Positions 25,821 to 34,820 of a stretch of 64,000 bases of DNA are shown here, piece by piece. Below the pieces are notes generated by a model that ran no database searches, was not told where the DNA came from, and saw nothing but the letters and a program-made list of their open reading frames with translations. Source of the stretch: Duganella sp. CF458. GTDB lineage: Bacteria; Pseudomonadota; Gammaproteobacteria; Burkholderiales; Burkholderiaceae_D. Position 1 is the first letter of the stretch. Each line of letters starts with the position of its first letter. Location of the stretch: assembly GCF_900113115.1 (NCBI RefSeq), contig NZ_FOOF01000012.1, positions 158,319-222,318 on the forward strand, in the 5' to 3' direction. Made by a program: the position numbers and the translations under genes.

Positions 25821-25894
25821 AAGTCGGGGTCAGCTCTGGCAACAGGACATTTTCGCTAGCGAAAATGTCCTGTTGCCAGAGCTGACCCCGACTT
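25821..25894. repeat. 74-bp perfect palindrome (REP-like element)
   Basis: The 37-nt arms are exact reverse complements with no unpaired loop; the centre is CGCTAGCG. The arm begins AAGTCGGGGTCAGC and includes TGGCAACAGGACA. The element ends 5 nt after the dadA stop and about 40 nt before the HDOD start. Its GGGGTC-containing arms recall RAYT-associated REP elements. It could also act as a strong hairpin at the dadA mRNA 3' end. Confidence 0.9.
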
Positions 25895-25899
25895 TTATC

Positions 25900-27189
25900 T
25901 TAGGCGCCGGCCAGTTGCGGCTGGCGGGCGGACTGCTCTTGGCTGTAACGGGCTACCGACAGGTCGTCGGCGAAGATGGCCGGGCGCTTGGCGGACATGA
26001 TGTCGGCCAGCAGCTGCGCCGAGCCGCAGCTCATGGTCCAGCCCAGGGTGCCGTGGCCGGTGTTGGTGAACAGGTTGCGGATGCCGGTGCGTCCCACCAC
26101 CGGTGTGCCGTCCGGCGTCATCGGGCGCAGGCCGGTCCAGAAGCTGGCTTCGGCGGTATTGCCGGCGCCGGGGAACAGGTCGTTCACCACCATTTCCAAG
26201 GTTTCGCGGCGGCGTGGGTTGAGCTTGGTGTTATAGCCGGCGATCTCCGCCATGCCGCCCACGCGGATGCGGTCGTCGAAGCGGGTCACCGCAATCTTGT
26301 AGGTCTCGTCGAGGATGGTCGAGGTGGGGGCCTTGCCGCCGTCGACGATCGGCACGGTGATCGAGTAGCCTTTCAGCGGGTATACCGGGATCTCGACCAG
26401 CTCTTTCAGGAACGGGGTCGAGTAGGCGCCCAGCGCCACCACGAAGGAATCGCCTTCCACCAGTTCGGCGCCGCATTGCACGCCTTTGATCTTGTCGCCT
26501 TCGCTGACCAGCTTGTCGATCGACACGCCGTAACGGAATTTGACGCCCAGTTCTTTCGCCATGGCTTCCAGGCGGGTGGTGAACATCTGGCAGTCGCCGG
26601 TTTCATCGTTCGGCAGGCGCAGGCCGCCCACCAGCTTGTGCTGCGACGCGGCCAGGCCAGGCTCGGCTTTCATCAGGTCGGCGCCGGTCAGCAGTTCGTA
26701 GGGCACGCCGGTTTCCTTGAGCACTTCGATATCCTTGGCGGCGCCGTCCAGTTGTGCCTGGGTGCGGAACAGCTGGGTGGTGCCCTGCTGGCGGCCTTCG
26801 TATGCGATGCCGGTGGCGGCGCGCAGCACCTTGAAGCAGTCGCGGCTGTACTCGGCCAGGCGCACCATGCGTTCCTTGTTGATGGCGTAGGATTCGGCAT
26901 TGCAGTTGCGCAGCATCTGCCACATCCACTTCAACTGGAAGGTGGTGCCATCCGGGGTGATGGAGAGCGGCGCGTGGCGCTGCAGCATCCATTTCATGGC
27001 TTTCAGCGGAATGCCGGGGGCGGCCCATGGCGACGCGTAGCCTGGCGAAATCTGGCCGGCGTTGGCGAAGCTGGTTTCCAGGGCAGGGCCCGGCTGGCGA
27101 TCCAGTACGGTGACATCGTGGCCGGCTTGGGCCAGGTAATAGGCACTGGTGACGCCGATAACGCCGCTGCCAAGGATAACTACGCGCAT
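25900..27189 (-). CDS. dadA: D-amino acid dehydrogenase
   Basis: A 429-residue FAD enzyme close to DadA. The N-terminus MRVVILGSGVIGVTSAYYLA is the FAD-binding motif, SFANAGQISPGYASPWAAPG is the DadA signature, and the C-terminal WTGLRPMTPDGTPVVG with NTGHGTLGWTMSCGS is intact. DadA oxidises D-alanine and other D-amino acids to 2-oxoacids at the inner membrane, passing electrons to quinone. It is divergent from an Lrp-type regulator, as in many proteobacteria where an Lrp or DadR-like protein controls dadA. Confidence 0.93.
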   Translation of the reverse strand: MRVVILGSGVIGVTSAYYLAQAGHDVTVLDRQPGPALETSFANAGQISPGYASPWAAPGIPLKAMKWMLQRHAPLSITPDGTTFQLKWMWQMLRNCNAESYAINKERMVRLAEYSRDCFKVLRAATGIAYEGRQQGTTQLFRTQAQLDGAAKDIEVLKETGVPYELLTGADLMKAEPGLAASQHKLVGGLRLPNDETGDCQMFTTRLEAMAKELGVKFRYGVSIDKLVSEGDKIKGVQCGAELVEGDSFVVALGAYSTPFLKELVEIPVYPLKGYSITVPIVDGGKAPTSTILDETYKIAVTRFDDRIRVGGMAEIAGYNTKLNPRRRETLEMVVNDLFPGAGNTAEASFWTGLRPMTPDGTPVVGRTGIRNLFTNTGHGTLGWTMSCGSAQLLADIMSAKRPAIFADDLSVARYSQEQSARQPQLAGA

Positions 27190-27288
27190 GAATTGCCTCC
27201 GGAATATATGTTGCGGATTATTTTGCTATGATAAGTAAGATTTCCTAGTATTTGTTACTATATGAGCAGGCTAAAACAGTAAAAATTC

Positions 27289-27783
27289 ATGCGAATTCAA
27301 AAAGAATCGGCCCGGGGGCTGGACAAGATTGACCGCAAAATACTGCGCATCCTGCAAGAGGACGCGCGGATTGCCATGAAGGACTTGAGCGAGCAGGTCG
27401 GGCTGTCGATTACCCCCACCATCGAGCGGGTCAAGCGCATGGAGCGCGACGGGGTGATTGCCGGTTATCACGCGCGGCTCAATCCGCGTGCGCTTGGCGC
27501 CAGCCTGCTGGTGTTCGTGGAGATCACGCTGAACCAGAAATCGGCCAGCCATTTCGAGCAGTTCCGCCGCGAGGTGCTACGGATTCCGGAAGTGCAGGAG
27601 TGCCACCTGGTGTCGGGCGATTTCGATTACCTGATCAAGGCGCGCATCCATGAAATGGCGGAGTATCGCAAGCTGCTGGGCGACATGCTGTTGAACCTTC
27701 CGGGCGCGGCGCAATCCAAATCGTATGTGGTCATGGAGGAGATCAAGGAAACCTTGATTCTGCCCACGGAGCCAGCCCCCTAG
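27289..27783 (+). CDS. Lrp/AsnC family transcriptional regulator
   Basis: A 164-residue regulator with an N-terminal helix-turn-helix (LDKIDRKILRILQEDARIAMKDLSEQVGLS) and a C-terminal RAM ligand-binding domain (EVQECHLVSGDFDYLIKARI). It is divergent from dadA with about 100 nt of AT-rich intergenic DNA, so it probably regulates dadA in response to an amino acid such as alanine. It may equally be a global Lrp; the sequence alone does not decide. Confidence 0.9.
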   Translation: MRIQKESARGLDKIDRKILRILQEDARIAMKDLSEQVGLSITPTIERVKRMERDGVIAGYHARLNPRALGASLLVFVEITLNQKSASHFEQFRREVLRIPEVQECHLVSGDFDYLIKARIHEMAEYRKLLGDMLLNLPGAAQSKSYVVMEEIKETLILPTEPAP

Positions 27784-27874
27784 CCGCGCATGCAAACTGC
27801 GCATGCAAACTGTTTGGGTGCTGAGCTCAGTTGGTCTAGAATGCCATTAACCTGACTGAGCGAACGGAGAATTT

Positions 27875-29449
27875 GTGCAAAGCACTTATGGAGCCGCGAG
27901 CGTCACCCCACCAGCCGCCCCCGCGCCGGCTGCACCCGAGCACGCTGTCCTGTTGCGTGGCCTCGACGAACATCTTTCCTCCGATCAAAGCTTTACCTCG
28001 AACCTGGCCCGCACCGTCGGCGCCATCGCCAGCACCGACGGCGCGCTGACCTTGGCGCAATTTGCCGCGGTGACCGACCTGGCCGGCGATGGCCGCGCTT
28101 CCGCCGTCTTCACCGCCATCGTGCTGAACGCCATCGAATGCGGCATCAGCGTCGACTGGGCACTGCAAGCCCTGGCGCGTTCCAGCCCGACTGTCGCCGA
28201 CCCTGCGCGCCACAAGGCCTTCAACCTGATGAAGCCGCTGCTGGCGCTGCAAGGCACTGCCGCCCGGCCCCTGGCGCAAAAAGTCGCCAAAGCCCTGCAC
28301 ATCAAGCTCACGCCGGAGCAGTTATTCGGCCTGCCACCGGAAGAAGAGCGCCGCCTGCTCAGCAACCTAGGCAACCAGGCCCGCAAGCTGGTCAAGGGCA
28401 GGGGACTGGCCGACGCCGTGGCCGACTTCGGCCGCTCGATGGGCCACGCCGAGTTGCTGAATCACGCCCGCGGTTATAACGGCGGCCTGATGAGCCAGGA
28501 AGAACTGCATACCGCCGTCGAGCGCGCCGTGTCGACGATCTGCCAGGGCATCGACAGCTACCGCGAGCACGAGAGCTCGCCGCTGGCCTGCGAAGCCAGC
28601 GCCGCAGGCCTGTTGAGCACGGCCCAGCAACTGCGCCAGCAGGTACAGCAGCGCCTGGCCCTGGTCGATGCCCGCATTGCCTACGAACGCCGCATGCTGA
28701 ACCAGGACATCGACGATGCCGTGCACGACGCCGGCAACGCCATTGAACTGGCACTGGCCTGCCACCCGGAAGTCAGTGAGCGCGCCAGCGGCGAGCAATT
28801 CGGCAAGGAAATGGAATCGCGCCTTGACCGGGTGGTGCAGCGCAAGGAAGAAGTGCTGGACTTGCTGCAGCACGACCTGTCGCTGTTCCAGTCCGATATC
28901 CGCCTGACCCAGAGCACGGTCTTCGAACGCCAGCACCACGCCACCCTGGCGCGCCTGATGCCGCGCATGCGCGTCGGCACCCGCCTGGCGCAGACGGTCG
29001 ACAGCGCCGCCAATTTCACCTTGATGGGCAGTGCCGTCGCGGCTGCCGGGACCGGAACCGCAGCCTACCTGTTCGGGGTTGCCGTGGTGCTGCCGGTGGT
29101 GGCGCCGGCCGCCCCCTTCGTTGGCGGCGCGGTGCTGCTGGCCGGCGCCTTCAAATGGTTTGCCGATGCCGGCCGCCGCAAGCGTTCGGAAATCCTGGAC
29201 CGCCGCCGCGCCTTCGAGGAAGAGCTGCGCAAGCGGCTGCAGGAAGTGCAGGCCGCCTTCGGGCGCCAGTTGGACCGCATTGCCGCCAGCTTCCACGAAT
29301 CGGCAACCCAGTTGCTGACGCCGCTGATGCTGGAAGCGGAAGCCGCCGGCCGCGTGCAGGCGGTGCGCAAACGCATTGCCGACAAGGTCATCGGTCAGGC
29401 CCAGCACGCCATTTCCCAACTGCGCAGCGCAATGGCCGCCCACGTCTGA
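27875..29449 (+). CDS. Orphan 524-residue protein with helical regions and a membrane hairpin
   Basis: A GTG start at 27875 has a GGAGA site 5 nt upstream. Residues 20-130 are a small helical region (TerB-like in appearance only). Residues 200-370 are predicted long helices with many Gln, Glu and Arg. Residues 380-432 form a Gly/Ala-rich hydrophobic hairpin (FTLMGSAVAAAGTGTAAYLF, then APFVGGAVLLAGAFKWF). Charged coiled-coil helices follow to the end. This layout recalls the helical membrane-binding part of dynamin-like or LeoA-type proteins, but there is no P-loop and no family can be assigned. It appears monocistronic. Confidence 0.6.
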   Translation: MQSTYGAASVTPPAAPAPAAPEHAVLLRGLDEHLSSDQSFTSNLARTVGAIASTDGALTLAQFAAVTDLAGDGRASAVFTAIVLNAIECGISVDWALQALARSSPTVADPARHKAFNLMKPLLALQGTAARPLAQKVAKALHIKLTPEQLFGLPPEEERRLLSNLGNQARKLVKGRGLADAVADFGRSMGHAELLNHARGYNGGLMSQEELHTAVERAVSTICQGIDSYREHESSPLACEASAAGLLSTAQQLRQQVQQRLALVDARIAYERRMLNQDIDDAVHDAGNAIELALACHPEVSERASGEQFGKEMESRLDRVVQRKEEVLDLLQHDLSLFQSDIRLTQSTVFERQHHATLARLMPRMRVGTRLAQTVDSAANFTLMGSAVAAAGTGTAAYLFGVAVVLPVVAPAAPFVGGAVLLAGAFKWFADAGRRKRSEILDRRRAFEEELRKRLQEVQAAFGRQLDRIAASFHESATQLLTPLMLEAEAAGRVQAVRKRIADKVIGQAQHAISQLRSAMAAHV

Positions 29450-29560
29450 TCTTGTTGCGGTATGGCAACTGCGTTCGTTACCGAACGAAAGTCACTCTCT
29501 TGCTTTGGTACAATAAATGGCAGGCAACGCACTTTTTCAACAACTTATATAATCACGACC

Positions 29561-30010
29561 ATGAAGACCCAGCTCTTAGCCGCCGCCATGCTGGCACTCA
29601 GCACTTCTGCCATCGCCCAGGACGTGGGCGTTTCCGTCACCGTCGGCCAGCCAGGCTTTTTCGGCCGCATCGACATTGGCAATATGGCACCGCCACCAGT
29701 GCTGTACCCGCAGCCAGTGATCATCCAGCGCCCGGCCCGCATCATCGCCGAGCCGCTGTATCTGCGCGTTCCGCCAGGCCATGCCAAGAACTGGGGTAAG
29801 CATTGCGGCAGGTATAACGCTTGCGGCCGCAACGTCTATTTCGTGCGCGACGAGTGGTACACCAATGAGTACGCGCCACGCTACCGCGACGAGCATCGCC
29901 ACCGCGACCATGACCGCCGCGATCGCGATTACGACGATGACCACGGTCACGGCCATGGCAAGCACAAAGACAAGGGCCATGGCCACGGCCACGGCAAGCA
30001 TAAAGACTAA
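29561..30010 (+). CDS. Secreted His/Asp-rich protein, possibly metal-binding
   Basis: A 149-residue protein with a cleavable signal peptide (STSAIAQDVG). The middle part (YPQPVIIQRP, EPLYLRVPPGHAKNWGKHC) resembles the small periplasmic proteins of Burkholderiales with a conserved PPGHAKNW segment. The last 45 residues are almost all His, Asp, Lys, Gly and Arg, with two copies of GHGHGKHKD. Metal binding (Ni, Zn, Cu) in the periplasm is plausible but inferred only from composition. Confidence 0.6.
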   Translation: MKTQLLAAAMLALSTSAIAQDVGVSVTVGQPGFFGRIDIGNMAPPPVLYPQPVIIQRPARIIAEPLYLRVPPGHAKNWGKHCGRYNACGRNVYFVRDEWYTNEYAPRYRDEHRHRDHDRRDRDYDDDHGHGHGKHKDKGHGHGHGKHKD

Positions 30011-30065
30011 CCCGGTGGCATAGCCGGGCCGGCAGCCCGCTCCCCACCGATAACAGGAGAACTGT

Positions 30066-31364
30066 TTGCAGAGCAGATATGTGATCGTAGGTGGAGGGGC
30101 AGGCGGCCTGGAGCTGGCCTGCAAACTGGGCCGCCAACTCGGCCCGCAACAGGTGATGCTGGTCGATAGCCGGCTTTACCATATCTGGAAGCCATCGCTG
30201 CACGAGGTCGCGGCCGGCACCCTGGACATCCACCAGGAAGGCCTGTCCTACCAGATGCTGGCGCACGACAATGGCTTCACCTATGTCTACGGCGCCATGA
30301 CGGCGCTGGACAGTGCCAACCAGCACATCACCGTCGCGGCAATTACCAGCGAAGGCGGCGAAACCGTCCTGCCCGAGCGCAGCATCGGCTACCAGTCGCT
30401 GGTGATGGCGGTCGGCAGTACTTCCAATTATTTCGGCGTGCCCGGCGCGGCCGAAAACACGATTTCCCTCAACGCGACCGAAGATGCGGAGCGCTTCCGC
30501 CTGACCCTGCTCAAGCTGCTGACGCGCGCCGCATTGCAGAAAGGTGCGCAGCAGGGCGCCTCCGGCGTCGATGTCGTGATCATCGGCGGCGGCGCCACCG
30601 GTGTCGAGCTGGCCGCGGAATTGCGCGAAGCCAGCGGGGTCTACACTTCCTATGGCTTCGGCCACCTGGACCCGATCCGCGATGTGCGCATCACGCTGCT
30701 GGAAGGCGCGCCGCGCATCCTGGCGCCGCTGCCGGAGCGTGTGTCGCAGGCGGCGCTGAAACTGCTCAACCAACGTGGCATCCAGGTCGTGACCGATTGC
30801 CGCGTGACCGCGATCGCAGCAGACCACGTGTCGGTCGGCGAGCAGAGCTACCCATCGGATATCGTGGTGTGGGCGGCCGGCATCAAGGCGCCGGCTTTCC
30901 TGGCCTCGCTGGGCTTGCCGACCGCCAAGGGCGGCCAGATCGAAGTCACCGGCGAGTTGCAGGTCAAGGGCGTGCCGGGCGTGTACGCCTTGGGCGATTG
31001 CGCGCAATGCCTGGGCGCCGACGGCAAGCCGGTGCCGCCGCGCGCCCAGGCCGCCCACCAGCAGGCCGATTACCTGCTGGAGACCTTCATGCGCCAGGTG
31101 AAGGGCAAGCCGGCGCAAGGCAAGCCCTACGAATACCGCGACTATGGTTCGCTGGTCTCGTTTGGCCAGTCGACCTCGGTCGGCAGCCTGATGGGATCGC
31201 TGCGTGGCTTCAACTGGTTTGTTGAAGGCTTCTTCGCGCGCATGATGTACGTCAGCCTACACCTGCTGCACCACCAGGCGGTGCTCGGCACCATCCGCAC
31301 TGGCGTGCTGGCCGTGGCACGCTTCCTGGTCAAACGGGCCACGCCGCTGGTCAAGCTGCATTGA
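30066..31364 (+). CDS. NAD(P)/FAD-dependent oxidoreductase, type II NADH dehydrogenase-like
   Basis: A 432-residue protein with two Rossmann motifs (YVIVGGGAGGLELA near the N-terminus; VVIIGGGATGVELAAEL near 178) and the FAD-site VPGVYALGDCAQC near 315. The C-terminal hydrophobic and basic region (FFARMMYVSLHLLHHQAVLG) matches NDH-2 membrane attachment. It should oxidise NADH and reduce quinone without proton pumping. The start is TTG at 30066 with AGGAGA 5 nt upstream; no ATG fits the N-terminal motif. It overlaps the next gene as TTGA. Confidence 0.85.
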   Translation: MQSRYVIVGGGAGGLELACKLGRQLGPQQVMLVDSRLYHIWKPSLHEVAAGTLDIHQEGLSYQMLAHDNGFTYVYGAMTALDSANQHITVAAITSEGGETVLPERSIGYQSLVMAVGSTSNYFGVPGAAENTISLNATEDAERFRLTLLKLLTRAALQKGAQQGASGVDVVIIGGGATGVELAAELREASGVYTSYGFGHLDPIRDVRITLLEGAPRILAPLPERVSQAALKLLNQRGIQVVTDCRVTAIAADHVSVGEQSYPSDIVVWAAGIKAPAFLASLGLPTAKGGQIEVTGELQVKGVPGVYALGDCAQCLGADGKPVPPRAQAAHQQADYLLETFMRQVKGKPAQGKPYEYRDYGSLVSFGQSTSVGSLMGSLRGFNWFVEGFFARMMYVSLHLLHHQAVLGTIRTGVLAVARFLVKRATPLVKLH

Positions 31365-31768
31365 GGGCGCTGCTGCTTGGGGCGGCAGCCGCTGCCGCGC
31401 TGGGCGGGTGCTATAACCGGGCCACCGAGCTGGCCGAGCTGGCGCGCCACCATGCGACCGCGGCGGGCCGTGTCGTGGTACTCGAATGCCATCACGATGG
31501 CCAGTGGTGGTATGAGTTCGAGCTGGACGGCAAGCGCCGGCGCGGCCCGGTGCGCGACCCCGCCGGCTGCGCACAACGCAGCTTAGGCGACAGCATCGCG
31601 GTGTACTACAACCCTGCGGCACCTGAAGTGCATCGCGCCATGGCGCCGGCAAAGGCGTACGAACTGGAGCACGGCTTCCACGTGCCCATCTGGCTCTGGT
31701 TCGGGATGGGCGCGCTGGCGCTGCCGCTGTCGGCCTGGATGGCCTTGAGGCGCGGCAGCAAGCGCTAG
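31361..31768 (+). CDS. DUF3592-like lipoprotein/membrane protein
   Basis: A 135-residue protein starting with TTG inside the upstream stop. The N-terminal hydrophobic stretch ends in LGGC, a possible lipobox at residues 14-17, and a second hydrophobic segment lies near 108-128. The middle section (AAGRVVVLECHHDGQWWYEFELDGKRRRG and SIAVYYNPAAPEVH) resembles DUF3592 domains. Function unknown. Coupling to the NDH-2-like gene suggests co-expression. Confidence 0.5.
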   Translation: MRALLLGAAAAAALGGCYNRATELAELARHHATAAGRVVVLECHHDGQWWYEFELDGKRRRGPVRDPAGCAQRSLGDSIAVYYNPAAPEVHRAMAPAKAYELEHGFHVPIWLWFGMGALALPLSAWMALRRGSKR

Positions 31769-31771
31769 GCC

Positions 31772-32455
31772 TCAGCTGATGGGGGGCTTGGGCAGGGTCA
31801 CTGTCAGCGCGGCGCCCTGCGTGCCATTGGCTGCCAGCAAGAGCGAGCCGCCCAGGAAAATGGCGCGTTCACGTATCATGCGCAAGCCGTGGTGGTGTTG
31901 CCAGTCGCCATCCGCAACGGCGGCCTGGCCAAGGCCGACGCCGTCATCCTTCACCATCAGCACGATGTTGTCGTCCATGTCGTCGACAATCACCTCGACC
32001 TTGCCGGCGCGGGCATGGGTGGCCACGTTGCGCAAGCCTTCTTCCGCGGCGCGCAGCAGCACCACGCGGTGCGCGCGCGGGCAGGCCGGCTCGTCTTCCG
32101 GCAGGCTGCAGTGGGCTTTCATCAGGTGTTCGGTGCCGAACTGGGCTACCAGTTCGCCCAGCGCCACGCGCAAGCCGAGGAATTCCAGCTTGTCGTTCCA
32201 CAGCTTGTGCTGCATGCCGCGGTTGGTTTCGATGATGTTGTGCAGCAGGTTTTTCATTTGCGCCGCCCGGTCAAGCAAGGCGGGTTCCTGCGGCAGCTTG
32301 GAGGTCAACAGGCCCAGGTGCATGGTCAGTGCCGTCAGCGAGGAACCAAGGCTGTCGTGCATCTGGCGCGACAAGGCGCGCCGCTCGTCGTCCCAGCAAT
32401 TGTTGACGTAACCCAGCAACTCCCGCAATTCAGCGGCGTCCGTGTCGGCAGACAT
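31772..32455 (-). CDS. Soluble NarX/DegS-type histidine kinase
   Basis: A 227-residue kinase with no transmembrane or sensor domain. Phospho-acceptor motif ERRALSRQMHDSLGSSLTAL (His near residue 33) belongs to HisKA_3, and the ATPase part shows EEGLRNVATHARA (N-box) and VKDDGVGLGQ (G-box). Such kinases phosphorylate LuxR-type response regulators. No adjacent LuxR regulator is present, so the partner is unknown. It converges with the DUF3592 gene. Confidence 0.85.
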   Translation of the reverse strand: MSADTDAAELRELLGYVNNCWDDERRALSRQMHDSLGSSLTALTMHLGLLTSKLPQEPALLDRAAQMKNLLHNIIETNRGMQHKLWNDKLEFLGLRVALGELVAQFGTEHLMKAHCSLPEDEPACPRAHRVVLLRAAEEGLRNVATHARAGKVEVIVDDMDDNIVLMVKDDGVGLGQAAVADGDWQHHHGLRMIRERAIFLGGSLLLAANGTQGAALTVTLPKPPIS

Positions 32456-32570
32456 ATGTTTGGCAGTCCATGTTTATTGCCTTGATCATACATGAGGATG
32501 GTGGTGGGGTGGCGCACATACAGCCAGCAGTGCGCCTGTCAATCTGACAGCTCACCAGAGGAGATGCGAA

Positions 32571-33065
32571 ATGAAAGATGCCATTGCTTTGCTGAAACAG
32601 GACCACGCCAACGTCAAAGCCATGTTCAAGGAATTCGAGGCACTGGGTGAGCGCGCCTTCACCAGCAAAAAGAAGCTGGCCGACAAGATCTGCCTCGAAC
32701 TGACCAAGCACGCCACAGCGGAAGAGGAAATCTTCTATCCGGCCATGCGCGCCGCGTCGAAAGAAGCCGAGGACCTGGTCGACGAGGCAACGGTCGAGCA
32801 TTCCAGCGCCAAGGACCTGATCGCCCAGATTGGCGAGATGGAGCCGCACGACGAGCTGTTCGACGCCAAGGTCAAGGTGCTGGGCGAGTACATCAATCAC
32901 CACGTCAAGGAAGAAGAGGGCGAGATGTTCCCGCTGGCGAAAAAGGCCGGCCTTGACCTGCAAACCATGGCTGGCGAGATCGAGGCGCGCAAGGACGAAA
33001 TCGACTTCGTGCCGCCACGCCTGCCGCAAGCGCCCGGCAGCCAGGCCGGCCGGGTGCGCGCCTGA
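32571..33065 (+). CDS. Hemerythrin HHE cation-binding domain protein
   Basis: A 164-residue HHE protein. Metal-ligand motifs: KQDHANVKAMF (His11), KHATAEEEIFYPAM (H-x3-E), VEHSSAKDL, and INHHVKEEEGEMFPLA (His and Glu pair). These are consistent with a di-iron site used in O2/NO/redox stress or iron storage. An AGGAGATG site precedes the ATG. It is separate from the hemerythrin at 5155-5610, and both copies belong to different subfamilies. Confidence 0.85.
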   Translation: MKDAIALLKQDHANVKAMFKEFEALGERAFTSKKKLADKICLELTKHATAEEEIFYPAMRAASKEAEDLVDEATVEHSSAKDLIAQIGEMEPHDELFDAKVKVLGEYINHHVKEEEGEMFPLAKKAGLDLQTMAGEIEARKDEIDFVPPRLPQAPGSQAGRVRA

Positions 33066-34697
33066 TCAGGAGCGCATGGCAGCCGGGCTGCGCGCCAGGC
33101 ATTCGTCGATGGCGCGCAACAGCTGGTCGACGTCGACCGGCTTGACCAGGTGCATGTCGAAGCCGGCATCCATCACGCGGCGCTGGTCGTCGGCCAGGCC
33201 ATAGCCGGTCAGGGCGATCAGCCGGATGTGGTGGGTATCCGGATTGGCGCGCATGCGGCGCGCCACTTCATAGCCGTCGATGCCCGGCAGGCCGATGTCG
33301 ACCAGGGCGATATCGGGCCGGTCCGCCGCGGCCTTGGCCAGGCCCTGGAAGCCGTCAGCCGCATGCTGCACCGGGTAGCCGTAGCAGCCCAGCATCATGG
33401 CCATCATTTCGCGGCCGTCGTCATTGTCCTCCACCAGCAGCACGGCTGGTTTCGGCTGTTCGCTTGTATCCATGGGGATTGCCTTTGGTTCAGTCACATG
33501 CTCGATACAGGGCAGGTGCAAGGTGAAAGTACTGCCTTCGCCCGGGCCATCGCTTTCAGCATACACATTGCCGCCGTGCAGTTCCACCAGGCGCCGCACC
33601 AGCGACAGCCCGATGCCGAGGCCGCCTTGTGCGCGGTCCAGCGTGCTGGTGCCTTGCACGAAAACATCGAAAACCTGCGGCAGCAGGTCGGCGGAAATGC
33701 CGACGCCGCTGTCGTGCACGCTGATCGTCACTTCGCCATCGTCGACATCGCACAGCAGCTCGATATGCCCGCCCGGTGGCGTGTATTTCAATGCATTGTC
33801 CAGCAAGTTGCTGATCACCTGTTCCAGGCGGGTCGCGTCGCCGTTGACCCAGCTTGGCGCGATTTCGACTGTCACGCGGTAATCCTCGAGCCGGCCGGTG
33901 GCACGGAAGGTTTCCAGCGTGGTCTTGAGCAGGGCGGACAGGTCCAGCGGCAGGCGGTTCAGCAAGATCTTGCCCGACATGGCGCGGCTCAGGTCAAGCA
34001 AGTCGTCCACGATACGGCCCAGGTGCCGGCTTTGGCGCTGGATGATTTTTTTGGCGTGGCTCACGCTGTCCGCGTTCACGCCGGGCAAGCCGATCAGTGA
34101 AGCGGCACTGCTGATGGCCGACAGCGGGTTGCGCAATTCATGGCCCAGCATGGCCAGGAATTCATCCTTGGCATGGCTGGCGCGTTCGGCCGTCTTGCGT
34201 TCTTCGATTTCGCGCAGCAGGCGCTGGTTGCTGGCGATCAGGTCGGTGGTGCGCTGGCTGAGCTGGCGCGCCTGGCGCCGTAACTCTTCGTTCTTGGTGG
34301 CGAGTGACACGAAGACGCTGATCTTTGCATACAGCACTTGCGGGATCACCGGCGTGAACAGGAAATCGACGGCGCCTTTCTGGTAGGCCTTGAGGCGATC
34401 CAGTTCGTCGGCCACGAAGGCGGTGATGAAGATGATGGGAATGTCCGACGAGCGTGGCCGCTGGTGAATCGCTTCGGCCGTCTCAAAGCCGTCCATGCCC
34501 GGCATGTTCACATCGAGCAAGATCACGGCGAAGTCGTGCGTGAGCACCTCGCGCAAGGCTTCCTCGCCAGAGCGCGCGGCGACCACTTCATAATTCTCTT
34601 GGGCTGCCCATTGCTGGAGCAGGTTGGTCAGCGCGAAGAGGCTGTTGGCGTCGTCATTGACGACGAGGATCTTGGGCTTGTCCACCAGTCTGATCAT
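33066..34697 (-). CDS. Hybrid signalling protein REC-HisKA-HATPase-REC
   Basis: A 543-residue cytosolic protein. REC1 (8-125) has Asp15/Asp16 and phospho-acceptor Asp62 (LLDVNMPGMDG), but the conserved Lys is Thr in DFLFTPVIP. HisKA has His186 in MLGHELRNPL. The ATPase part has NLLDNALKYTPPGG and GLGIGLSLVRRLVE. REC2 (from about 415) has LVEDNDDGREMM and VDIGLPGIDGYE. The layout suggests an input receiver controlling kinase activity, with an output receiver. It is convergent with the HHE hemerythrin gene (stop to stop). Confidence 0.85.
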   Translation of the reverse strand: MIRLVDKPKILVVNDDANSLFALTNLLQQWAAQENYEVVAARSGEEALREVLTHDFAVILLDVNMPGMDGFETAEAIHQRPRSSDIPIIFITAFVADELDRLKAYQKGAVDFLFTPVIPQVLYAKISVFVSLATKNEELRRQARQLSQRTTDLIASNQRLLREIEERKTAERASHAKDEFLAMLGHELRNPLSAISSAASLIGLPGVNADSVSHAKKIIQRQSRHLGRIVDDLLDLSRAMSGKILLNRLPLDLSALLKTTLETFRATGRLEDYRVTVEIAPSWVNGDATRLEQVISNLLDNALKYTPPGGHIELLCDVDDGEVTISVHDSGVGISADLLPQVFDVFVQGTSTLDRAQGGLGIGLSLVRRLVELHGGNVYAESDGPGEGSTFTLHLPCIEHVTEPKAIPMDTSEQPKPAVLLVEDNDDGREMMAMMLGCYGYPVQHAADGFQGLAKAAADRPDIALVDIGLPGIDGYEVARRMRANPDTHHIRLIALTGYGLADDQRRVMDAGFDMHLVKPVDVDQLLRAIDECLARSPAAMRS

Positions 34698-34820
34698 AGC
34701 CGTGCCTATTTACTGTGTCAAAAGAACCCATGCCAATCGAACACCCGCTGTGTACGCACGCGCACAGTCAGGCGGCAGCCCTGCTGCCATAGTGAAAACT
34801 CGTCCAATGGAGGAGTGACC

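Noticed and set aside
29472..29487. Inverted repeat CGTTCG-TTAC-CGAACG downstream of the 524-residue gene
   Set aside because: Short stem with no T-run; not convincing as terminator or operator.
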